DNA from: Hirundichthys speculiger
Lineage: Eukaryota > Chordata > Actinopteri > Beloniformes > Exocoetidae
DNA: 64,000 bases
NCBI GenBank assembly: GCA_018398805.1
Contig: JAGFBZ010001588.1
Span: forward strand, 1-64,000
Reading direction: 5' to 3'
Numbering within the stretch: position 1 is the first letter of the stretch; every line of letters begins with the position of its first letter. The notes beneath the pieces were generated by a model that did not search any database, was not told where the DNA came from, and worked only from the letters and a program-made list of their open reading frames with translations. The translations under genes were made by a program, and so were the position numbers. Of this stretch, positions 32,553-45,658 are shown piece by piece.

Positions 32553-33712
32553 GAATGAAACTCAACTCATCTTTTAAATGAACGAAACAAACAGAGTCTT
32601 TTCATCTGCCGTCATTTGTATTGACCTCAGTCATTCCCGTCTCCCTCCCCGAAGGCATTTTTCTTCTTGTTACAGGTCGCTGGCGATCCGGGGTTTGTTA
32701 CTGGTGGGGACGGTGTTGTCCGCACGGAAGTTGAAGCAGTCAAAAGTAAAAATGAATAAAGTCAAAATTCACGAGATGAGGAAAAAGAGACAAAAACTTT
32801 AGATGAACCAAAGAAATGACTCGTCTCTGTTGGGTACCGCTGGAATAAACAGATCGGAGGCAAACCAGTCGGGCCTTCTTAAATACAACCTCTGTTATTT
32901 AAAATAAAAGGATTGAATGATCTTCTTGGTGCTTTTGGACCAGTAGGGCCCCCATGCTCACTCTTGCCCAGGGCCCCCAAGGTGACTGGAAACGCCCCTG
33001 GTCACAGGATGCAGGACCTCTGGGGCTCTGCTATGTATTCAGTCCTTGGAGCACCAAAGGATGATCAGTCTGAAATCAAGCGTGTTCTCCGTACCTTGTT
33101 GATTGGAGCACGGTCCCTTGGTGGTGAGGTGGCTGGCCATCCATCTCCCCCAGACAGACCAGTTTGTGAGCCCTCCTGTGACGGTGACTTGTGTTTTCTG
33201 GTTCCCCAGACTTCCTGACCTTACCAACGGACCAGAGCTGTGGCCGAGAGTCAAAGCACGCCACCCAACCGATATGGATCCCATTTTTTCTTTTCTTTTA
33301 ATCATTTCTTGTTTTTAACTTTTTTTATTTACAGGTTTGCTCCTGTGCTGATTAAAATTGTGATCTCCCGCTAATAATTATTATTATTTTTTGTTTAATT
33401 CCAGGTGCCGAGGGCCCCGCTGGTGAACCCCCCCCCCACCCACCCCCTTTTTGGTAATTGGTACTCCTTTGTGTACAGTGCTCCATTCACCCCTTTTTGG
33501 CTTTGCCCTTGTATGTGTGTGTGTTTTTGTGTGTGTGTAGTGTTCAGTGTGGATATTTCGGTGCTCCATTTTAGGTTGATACCTCCACCTCCTCCCTCAC
33601 TCACCTTAAACACAAAGGCCCTGAAAGACCTCCTGTTCTCTAGTAAGTAAGGTTCATTTCTAGTATTGTGAACTTGTGATGGTTTAGCTTTAGTTGCTTA
33701 TTTTTATTCATA
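32553..33712. other. Unassigned spacer
   Basis: No recognised gene. The segment 32930-33270 shows open frames on both strands with ordinary codon composition but no domain, and no exon boundaries can be defended. A C run lies at 33428-33436. Confidence 0.3.
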
Positions 33713-33714
33713 TA

Positions 33715-34081
33715 CAGTCATGGAAAAAATTATTAGACCACCATTTTTTCTTCAGTTTCTTGTTCATTTTAATACCTGGTACCACTAAACGTCATCATGT
33801 GACTAAAACAGACAGAAAAGAAAACACTGAATGCATAAAAGCAGTGTTTTTGGCAGTACAACACCATAGCTATTGATGTAAAAAACTTAAGTGATTTAGG
33901 TTTAAATCAAGAAAACCATGGAAAATGGTAAGATATCAGCTCTTAAATAAAACTCTTATGAGCAATCTTTGTGGTTATCGTTATGTTTGTCCAAACAAAT
34001 GGACCTTTAGTTGTACCAGGCATTAAAATGAGCAAGAAACTGAAGAAAACAAGGGTGGTCTAATAATTTTTTCCATGACTG
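33715..34081. mobile_element. 367-bp Tc1/mariner-type short element (CAGTCATGGAAAAAAT), copy 2
   Basis: Nearly identical to 10802-11167 along its whole length, with the ends CAGTCATGGAAAAAAT and ATTTTTTCCATGACTG inverted and TA on both sides (33713-33714, 34082-34083). Close identity between the two copies suggests fairly recent activity. No ORF. Confidence 0.9.
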
Positions 34082-34083
34082 TA

Positions 34084-35008
34084 TATGTGTTTTTTTTTCC
34101 TGGTCGGCTTTTCTTGGGTTGGATTAAATTCTAAGTTAATCGGGCCGTTCCCCCGCCATTCGCTGCAACAGAAAGGAGACGGAGAGGGGGAAGGCGAGAC
34201 GGTGGGAAATGAGGTAAAACAGCAGCGTGTGGATGAAAGTAGGAGCTGTAAATGGAGGTAGGACTGCAGGAACGGGGGGGGGGGGGCTAAATGATGAGCA
34301 TGAAGACAGAAACTGGAGGGGTGGTGATGAACGCTCCCTCCAACCAACACGTTGGCTCTCAGTTGGAGAATTTCTGGAGCGACTTAGATGAAGCGATGGA
34401 GATAAATCCCAGAGGAGGCTGGGAGAGACTTTAATGGTCATGTTGGTGAAGAGAAGATAAAGGGTGATGGGTAGGAATGTTGACGAGGACAACGTATTTC
34501 AAGAAGAGGGAGGAGCAGAGGATGACGTAGAAGAGTTGAGTCAGGAGGATGAAAGAGATGGTGAGGTGGTGGCAGAGCGTAGCTCTGAGTGGTCCAAAAG
34601 AGAAAAGAAACAGAAGAAAGGGAAAGTAGGAGAACAAGTAGTAGAAAGGGCCTGGATGGTCGTGAAGAACCACCATCTACCACAGACACAGTTCTGTTCC
34701 TACAAAGCTGCTTGAATGACGAACAAACACAGATTAAAGGAGAAATCCTCCCCGAGGCTGTGACCTGTCACGACCAGGCTGTGGGTGAAACTATCGGAGG
34801 TGGTGGTGGTGGTGGGGGCTCGTCTGGGCACGTCTGCGTTCGTGTGTTCGGAGCAGCAGTTTCCGGGCCGGCTATTTCATTTGAAGACAATGGAGGACAA
34901 GATGTTGTGTGAAGTGTCAGCCACGTGCATCTGCATCACTATTGTCTGCCCTGGTTTTTCTGGGAGGGAGATGGAGGGGTGAAAGGAAATGGGCGGAGGA
35001 GGATGGTG

Positions 35009-35039
<31 letters not shown>

Positions 35040-35139
35040 TAGTAATTTGATGTGTGTCCCCGGGGATCTTTGATGGATTACAGCTAAGCAGCTTCCTCTT
35101 TGTGAGCACCACCTGATCTTTGGGGCTCGTGCCCCCTCG
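34084..35139. other. Upstream region of the scratch gene
   Basis: No exon recognised. It contains a G run (34276-34286), purine-rich sequence on plus at 34500-34640, a GGT run near 34799-34815 and a (GT)n microsatellite at 35007-35036. The last kilobase may carry enhancer or promoter sites, but I cannot point to specific ones. Confidence 0.35.
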
Positions 35140-35147
35140 TATAAAAG
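35140..35147 (+). promoter_or_regulatory. TATA box (TATAAAAG) of the scratch gene
   Basis: TATAAAAG stands 147 bp before the ATG. About 30 bp downstream, near 35170, is a plausible start of transcription, giving a 5' UTR of about 120 nt. Flanking sequence is GC-rich. TATA promoters suit a tightly regulated developmental gene. Confidence 0.65.
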
Positions 35148-35293
35148 GCTGCGGCGGTGCTGAGCTCAGCTAATTCAGCCGCCGCTCCGTCTACTCTCTG
35201 CCTTCCTGCCTTCCCTTCTCTTCATGCCGTGCGTCTTCTGCCTCGTCTCTCAGTCTTTGCAGCTCTCTCTCTCCTTTTCCCTCTGGGAATACG

Positions 35294-39379
<4,086 letters not shown>

Positions 39380-39416
39380 GACTGAAATACTCATCTTCAA
39401 GTTTTCAATCTTTTTT

Positions 39417-41090
39417 ATCTATCCATCCATCCATCCATTATCTACCGCTTGGTCCGGAGTCGGGTCACAGGGGCAGCAGCCTAAGCAAGGAAACCCAGGT
39501 GTCCCTCTCTGCAGCTCCTCTGGTAGAACACCAAGGTGCTCCCAGGCCAGCTGAGAGATTTTGGGCCTGATCATACACCTCCTGCTAGCCGCTACCCGCA
39601 AATTGCGGATTTAGGAACCTCCGCTAACCGCTATGCAATCTTCCACTTCCCTAAAGCCGCTATCCACTTTGCCGACTCCCTTATTCACATTGTAGGTGTG
39701 ACAATGGGCGTGTCATTTGCGCTTTCAGCAAACTCGGTATCTTGCGATCGTGGGTAGCGGGTTTGACCACCCGCTACCCGCTATCCTAAACCTGCTACCC
39801 GCGATCGCAAGATACCGAGTTTGCGGAAAGCGCAACTTGCATGTCGGCGCGTAAAAGAGCGCGTCCAAATGGCATAAATGTGCGTCCGCCTGGTCACATG
39901 TGGACATGCACTACCTCTACCTCTGGATTACGCATCACCGTTTTACTTGCAGATGTTTTTATTCTCTTGAGGTCAGAGGATGTCTGGTCAGCAGTTGTGG
40001 TGGATGTGGGAATAGTCACGGCCAGACACGTCAGTCTGTACAGCTGTGGCATGATCTCATCCAGATGTCTGCTGTGGAGGAAACGAGGAGATCTTTGTCT
40101 CTGGTGTCAAGCTGGAAAAGGTTGGATGCGGGAATTTATTTCCGATATGTCTGAAACTGTTGGTGGTCGAGGAGGGACAGGAACATCAATTGTTCGTGAT
40201 CTTTAAATGCCCATCCAACGGTTCGTTCTGCAGTATTTTAAAAAGCACATCAGCTGCGCCAAGACGCACAGCTGTCCCAGACTCCCAGCATCCCCTGCTG
40301 AGAACATGTTCCCGCGGCTCTGCCTGGTCGTGTTTACCGGGAGGACACCAACTATCTGGGACTTTCAGGTAGCCGAAAGGAATTATCTGTGTAAAAATAT
40401 TTTTATGTATATATCAGTGCAGAGGAGGAGGAGGAAGGAAGAGGAGGAAACTCTACAGCAGAGTCCCAGACGAGCTGCACATGAGAGCTGCTCCGATCTG
40501 GATGAAAAGACGCTCCATAGCGGTTTGCGGATAGCGGTTAGCGGGTAGCGCAACCTGCTCTTAAAGGCAATGGCTACTGACGCACTGATTGGTTTAACAG
40601 GTGGAACGCCCTAACCACTCCCATGCATAATATAGCTGTTAGCGCAGGTAAGATCGCGGGTTTAGGGAGGTGGAAGATTGCGTTCTTTGTGGGGGAACGC
40701 CCCTCCCGCTACCTGTTATCCCTTAATAGCGGCTTTAGGAGGTTTGGCGGAAGAACGGGCGCATAATCTCTCCAGTGGGTCCTGAGTCTCCCCCGTGGTC
40801 TTCTCCCAGATGGACATGCTTGAAACACCTCTCCAGGGAGCTGTCCAGGGGACATCCTCACCAGATGAACCACCTCAACTGGCTCCTCTCGATGTGAAGG
40901 AGCAGCGGCTCTACTCCGAGTCTCTCCCAAATGACTGAACTTCTATCTCTAAGGGAGAGTCCAGCAGCCCTGCGGAGAAAACCCATTTCAGCCGCTTGTA
41001 TCTGCGATCTCGTTCTTCTGGTCACTACCAACAGTTCATGAGCACAGGTGAGGGTTGGAACCAAGATTGACCTGCAAACAGAGAGCCTTC
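39417..41090 (-). pseudogene. L2/CR1-like LINE remnant, antisense, with an inserted DNA element
   Basis: The 3' tail is the ATCC run at 39420-39438 (plus strand), so the LINE reads leftward. Minus-strand translation from about 41064 gives L-R-R-A-A-G-L-S-L-R-D-R, L-H-I-E-R-S-Q-L-R-W-F, P-G-E-V-F-Q-A-C and G-R-R-P-R-G-R-L-R-T-H-W-R-D-Y. After the insertion it resumes with I-S-Q-L-A-W-E-H-L-G-V-L-P-E-E-L. These are C-terminal motifs of a widespread fish LINE ORF. It is frame-broken and 5'-truncated. It begins only about 40 bp after the scratch stop codon, so it may lie in the scratch 3' UTR. Confidence 0.8.
39563..40762. mobile_element. 1.2-kb TIR element inserted in the LINE
   Basis: Left end GGGCCTGATCATACACC; right end inverse-related (GGCGGAAGAACGGGCGC). 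Both subterminal regions are filled with TAGCGGGTAGC / GCTACCCGCTA palindromes and GGAAGATTGC motifs. The interior (39841-40206) has an open frame of 121 codons starting M-S-A-R-K-R-A-R-P that I do not recognise and that may be a decayed transposon protein. A 151-bp derivative is at 1085-1235 in another copy of the same LINE, at the same site. PIF/Harbinger-like membership is only a guess. Confidence 0.6.
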
Positions 41091-42098
41091 TTTTTTATCT
41101 GAACACGTTACATTTCATTCCTAAAGTCCAAGCTTGACCACTGTAAGGCTTGTAGCGTGCATGCATCACTATCCTGCTTTTTCATATTACCACTGACCTC
41201 ATTTGAAGTTCTGCAGGAATCATGTTCAGACAGATACATTGATCAAAATCTCTGTTGGCCACAAATATAAAATACTGTATTTGACTGCAATAATTTGAAT
41301 ATCAGTCCTGTTTTATATGGCACGTAGCTCTTACTTTACCTCTAGCAGTCCTTGGTTTTATTTATTTTTTACACAACATACTTTTCTGTTTATTGTATTT
41401 AAATTTGTATTTTCCAGAATATTATTTATTTAAAACCGACAGATGACAGATGTTGTTTTTTTTGTAAATTTGACATTAATTTATTTGAAACCATGAGTTA
41501 AAAATTGTTCAACATCAAAAGCCAAAAATATATATTTGAGACTTACGGTTGTGATGAAAATAAAAACGAAGCGACGAACCCTTTTAGTGGTGCCTGAACT
41601 GACATCATTACATTCACATGCGTACTTGTACATTCACAGACAGACTGGTTTATCTCACATTTCTCCATCTACACAACTCATTTCTAAATCACAATGAACG
41701 TTTTTTTCGCGACACTTCACACAAAAAGCAAAGATGTTCCGTACAGTCCAATTCGGGCCCATTTGTTAGGATCCATTTATCTCACAATTCATTCCACGAG
41801 TCCAAATTCAGACTTCTTATAATTAATATCATTTATTCTATGTACTTTTCCACCTTCAAACCATCATGGTGGATTTCTGCAATGCTGCGGAGTCTACATG
41901 ACTCCAAAGCAAAGAAGCTACACATCTAACCCTTCGTGGCCGACGTGGCCCAGAGGTCTCTCTGCGCCAAGATGGAAGGCACTGATTGGGCGCGAGGGGA
42001 AGGAGAGGACCTGGTTATGTTCCTGTCATTTCAACAAGGAAAAACAAAACAAAACAGCACTGACGGCTACATGAGTGGTGGTCCGTGAGCGTGTAGCG
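41091..42098. other. Unassigned stretch; possible distal 3' UTR of scratch
   Basis: AT-rich sequence at 41280-41580 with TTATTTATT-type motifs and an AATAAA at about 41558 looks like a vertebrate 3' UTR end. If scratch transcripts read through the LINE they could end here, but there is no proof. Nothing coding is recognised. Confidence 0.3.
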
Positions 42099-42174
42099 CA
42101 GTGGCGCCAGCAGAAAAAAAATCTGATGGTGGCTAGTGGGTGGCAAGGCAAATTGTTAGGTAGGCATACCCAAC

Positions 42175-42242
<68 letters not shown>

Positions 42243-42264
42243 CATACATACATACATATATGTA

Positions 42265-42310
<46 letters not shown>

Positions 42311-42763
42311 TTTACTTTTATATATTTTATATTTATATATTTTAACAGTATTTTATTATCACTTTACTTATATTAACTTGTATATTTATGTTATTCAACT
42401 ATTCATGACAATACAATGTCCAACACACAAAGAATTCTGAAAAGGACTTTTGTGGGTATGTATGTTATACAGAGTTTTCAGGGTTAGAGGGGTTGGGGGG
42501 GGGGGGGGGGGATCTGAACGGAGCAATGGATCTACTGCATGTAACATTGGGCGTAGGGATCCCGTTGTGGTCTGATTCTTATTCTTACTAATATATATTA
42601 TTGTTGTTGCTATTTCTGTTAAAAAATATAGAAGCCTATGTTTAAAATATATTTCCTAGATCTACATAAATCCAATGCGCCTCCTTGGGGTGGCTAAGGG
42701 GTGGCTCAGAGTAATCCAGTGGTGGCTGTAGCCACCCCTAGCCACCACATGGTGGCGCCATTG
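42099..42763. mobile_element. hAT-type element (CAGTGGCGCCA / TGGCGCCATTG) with 8-bp target duplication
   Basis: The terminal inverted repeats are CAGTGGCGCCA and TGGCGCCATTG, and the flanking direct repeats are GTGTAGCG (42091-42098, 42764-42771). The interior holds a long A run and TA/ATAC repeats (42177-42305) and has no transposase. Subterminal GGTGGCTA repeats occur on both sides. Confidence 0.88.
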
Positions 42764-42787
42764 GTGTAGCGCAGGGAAAAGACCCGG

Positions 42788-43018
42788 ATGAGTGCGTCTC
42801 TCATCTTCGCGGCGTTTACTGAACTGATATCTGAAGCTTTTCACGTGGCTTTTCACAATGCTGACATACTGGTTAACTGCGTCAAAGGAACGTTGCCAAA
42901 GTTGCAAATGCTAATGGACGAGACTGCAGCCGGCCTACATGACGAAACGATGCAACGATGGAGAGTCTTTAAAAGACTTCTCCAGGTTTGCTACAATGGG
43001 ACTGACATCCGTTCATAG
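42788..43018 (+). CDS. Orphan 76-codon ORF, hypothetical
   Basis: It starts at ATG AGT GCG TCT and ends TAG at 43016-43018. The product begins M-S-A-S-L-I-F-A-A-F and ends Y-N-G-T-D-I-R-S. Codon use and residue balance look protein-like, with two probable amphipathic helices and no low complexity, but I recognise no family and see no intron evidence. The hAT element ends 24 bp upstream and must have landed in the 5' flank. It could be a fragment of an old transposon or of a retrogene. Confidence 0.3.
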   Translation: MSASLIFAAFTELISEAFHVAFHNADILVNCVKGTLPKLQMLMDETAAGLHDETMQRWRVFKRLLQVCYNGTDIRS

Positions 43019-43117
43019 CTGCTATAATCTAACTATTATTACTGAACTGTGATTTTACGTGGGTTTTCTCCTGCTGCTCTGTCTTCCTCCCACAGACCAA
43101 AAACACACACGTTAGGT

Positions 43118-43380
43118 TAGAGCTGTGCGATTTTATCGATTCTGCGATATATATCATTATATTATTTCCCCAGAGCGTATCGATTTTTCAGCCGCGGGTA
43201 TTGATATTCTAAGCTTCTTTCAAAACCCACGTGTCCCACCTTTAAAAGCTTGCAAGCAACAATTTGCACTGTTTAAATAAATGAAACTTTTTTTCTCAAC
43301 AAATCTTTTATTCATTCTGTCCAGCTGCCTGTCAGCCATATAATGTGGAATTGATGCCTTCAGTTCAATTAATTCAAACA
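43118..43380 (+). mobile_element. hAT-type short element, family B, copy 4, 3'-truncated
   Basis: It matches the first roughly 270 bp of the family (TAGAGCTGTGCGATTTTATC onward) and stops at 'aattcaaacaa', with the right half missing. Confidence 0.75.
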
Positions 43381-44699
43381 ATTGATTTATTGAAAAATGG
43401 GCAATAATCAGTCTGCCGATTAATCTGTCTACCTCTAATATTTCTCTATTTTCTCTTTGTCTTAATAAAGAGACTTAAAAATAAATATGGTAATTAATCG
43501 TTTGATGATACAAGATTAGGGGTGCCTGAGACTGCTCACAGTCCTGTATATCATGTTCATCTGAAATCGCTCGTTCGAGTTGTTGCTAAGTTTGTTTTCT
43601 TCTGGTAGATGTAAAGACGTCCGCCCCCCCCCTATCCAATCAGAACCCTTCCCAACCCCCAGACCTAAAGCGGAATTGGATAAAGCCGAACAAACGTGTT
43701 TTCCATGTAAACCTCAATTTGGAATTACTATTTCCATGGAAAAATAGTTTAATTCGGAATTATTAATTCCGAATTAAAAACATCATGTAACCGTGGCCAC
43801 TAACAGACATGTGCTAACCTTGATGACAAGGTGATGGCAGCCATTAATTAGGATCAGGTGTGTTAAAGCAGGGAAACATTCAGGACCCAGATTGGTGACC
43901 CCTGGTGTAAACTGTCCAATATTCTTAATAGTCTTTTTTACTTTGTTGTTGTCAGCTATTATGGTGTCTTTTATTTTATATTGCTATGAAAACAGACAAC
44001 AACAACAAATCTTTGAACATTTAACTTCTTGGTATTTAGGCAATTCAAAATGTCCCACTAATAACACATTTTACAAGACCACATTGAACACATCATGATA
44101 ACGTAACTGACCTTCGTCAGACGCTCATAATTACTGAGTAGAACTTGAATGCGTCATAATACAAGTCAATGCAGCCTCTGAGTGGCCGCAACGTTCAGTT
44201 ATAGCTACTCTAGGAACCGTTACTCTACACAATGAACTAGTGACTTTTTTTATTTTTTTAAATGAACTGGTGACTTGTCCAGAGTGTAGCGCGGCCAGAT
44301 GACAGTTAGCGCCTGCGCCCAGTCAAACGTAATGTTACAGAAATAAATGAACAAGTAGCCTAATTGTTTCAGCCGCCCTCAGTAGTTTTACTCAAGTCTT
44401 TTTTGGGGTCTGGACTTGTGTTTTTTGGGGGCCATCTTAACCCTGCTGGAGTTTGCTTGTGCTCCGCTCACTTGAGGAAGAACGAACAGCGGTGTGGACC
44501 AAACCATTTTTTAAAAAGGGGCCAAGGGGGTTATTGAAATTATTAAAATTTGAATATTGTATGACTTGTGGCTTTGTTTTAATTCGGAGTCATTTGTATG
44601 AATATATATTAGTTCAGTGTATGTATAATCACTTTTGTCATAGAGGCCCCCCACGACGGTACTGCACACTACATTACCCATAAGGCCACCTTCTTAAAG
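43381..44699. other. Unassigned spacer with a small palindrome
   Basis: AATTCGGAATTATTAATTCCGAATT-type palindromic text at 43752-43776 resembles the end of another short fish transposon. No exon is recognised downstream of it. Confidence 0.35.
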
Positions 44700-44874
44700 G
44701 GGCCAGGCTGGCTCACAATATTTCTTTGCTGCGAGAGAACGCGCACAACATCCGGTTATGTTTCCGCAATTTATTCTTGATTTTTTTTTTTAATATTATA
44801 TATTTCTGAAAAAAAAATCCGCTAATAACTAAAACCGTGGAACTTAAAAAGCGCGAATTGGTGAGGGATCACTG
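44700..44874. mobile_element. Probable Tigger/pogo-type right end
   Basis: The segment ends AATTGGTGAGGGATCACTG followed by TA, the inverse of the CAGTGATCCCTCACC terminus seen in Tigger-like elements. The rest is AT-rich and uninformative. Confidence 0.4.
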
Positions 44875-45026
44875 TATATCGCTTTTGGACTATTCCTTTC
44901 TTTACCAGAAGTGGTCATGTCTGTAAAAAGCCTCAAATGCGACAAGTTCCAAACAGTGCTGCCACCTAGTGGATAGGAACAGCAGCATTTTTTTCAGAAT
45001 GAAGCACCAGCGATTAGAAATAACTC

Positions 45027-45055
45027 TTTATTTACTAAACAGTTTTTATTTTATT
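45027..45055 (-). terminator. tp53rk: Polyadenylation signals for tp53rk
   Basis: Three AATAAA hexamers on the minus strand (as TTTATT at 45027-45032, 45045-45050 and 45050-45055) lie about 125-155 nt after the stop codon. Confidence 0.55.
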
Positions 45056-45179
45056 ACAGAACACTGATTCTTTTTTAAAAAAAAAAAAAAAAACAATAAC
45101 AGCTCAACCTTTTAACAAGCTGAAAAATCCGAGCACGTATGGTGTAAATGCACAGTGTCCACGCACGCCGCGTGCATCA

Positions 45180-45658
45180 TCATCCCACCATGGACCTCTT
45201 CCTGCCTCTCAGCCGAACCTCATCGAGCTTCTTAATGACCGCCGCCGACTTCTTGGAGGACGCGGCGTAGCTCTTCAGCAGCTTCTGGAACAGCGCCTCC
45301 GTGTTGGGGTGAGTACTGAGGAAGGCCTTCTCCAGGACGTACAGGTCCACCCCCTTATCCTCGGGCAGAGCCGAGATGTAGCTCAGGCCGAAGTCGATCA
45401 GCACCAGGTCGGACCCTGCGGCGCCTCTCAGCAGCATGTTGGAGGTGGTCAGGTCTCCGTGGACGACGTCCTCGTCGTGCATCTGGGCCAGGATCCCGCC
45501 GATCTTCTCGGCCAGCCACTCCAGGTCCCGGTCCCCGAAGGAGTCGGTCCGCTGGGCGGACGCGATGTGGTCCCGAACGGTCAGGGAATCCACGATTTCC
45601 TCCATGAAGATGCAGTGGGAGGTGTAGTCCACGAAGTAGACCGCCGGGGCAGAGATGC
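45180..45658 (-). CDS. tp53rk: tp53rk exon 2 (catalytic loop to C terminus)
   Basis: The acceptor on the minus strand is tcctccacag before GCATCTCTGCC, giving [12 protein letters not shown]. It carries the HGD and DFG motifs and ends at TGA (45180-45182). GC-rich compared with its intron. Confidence 0.95.

Noticed and set aside
32913..33318. Overlapping frames around 33 kb considered as exons
   Set aside because: Comparable frames on both strands, no conserved motif and no defensible splice boundaries.
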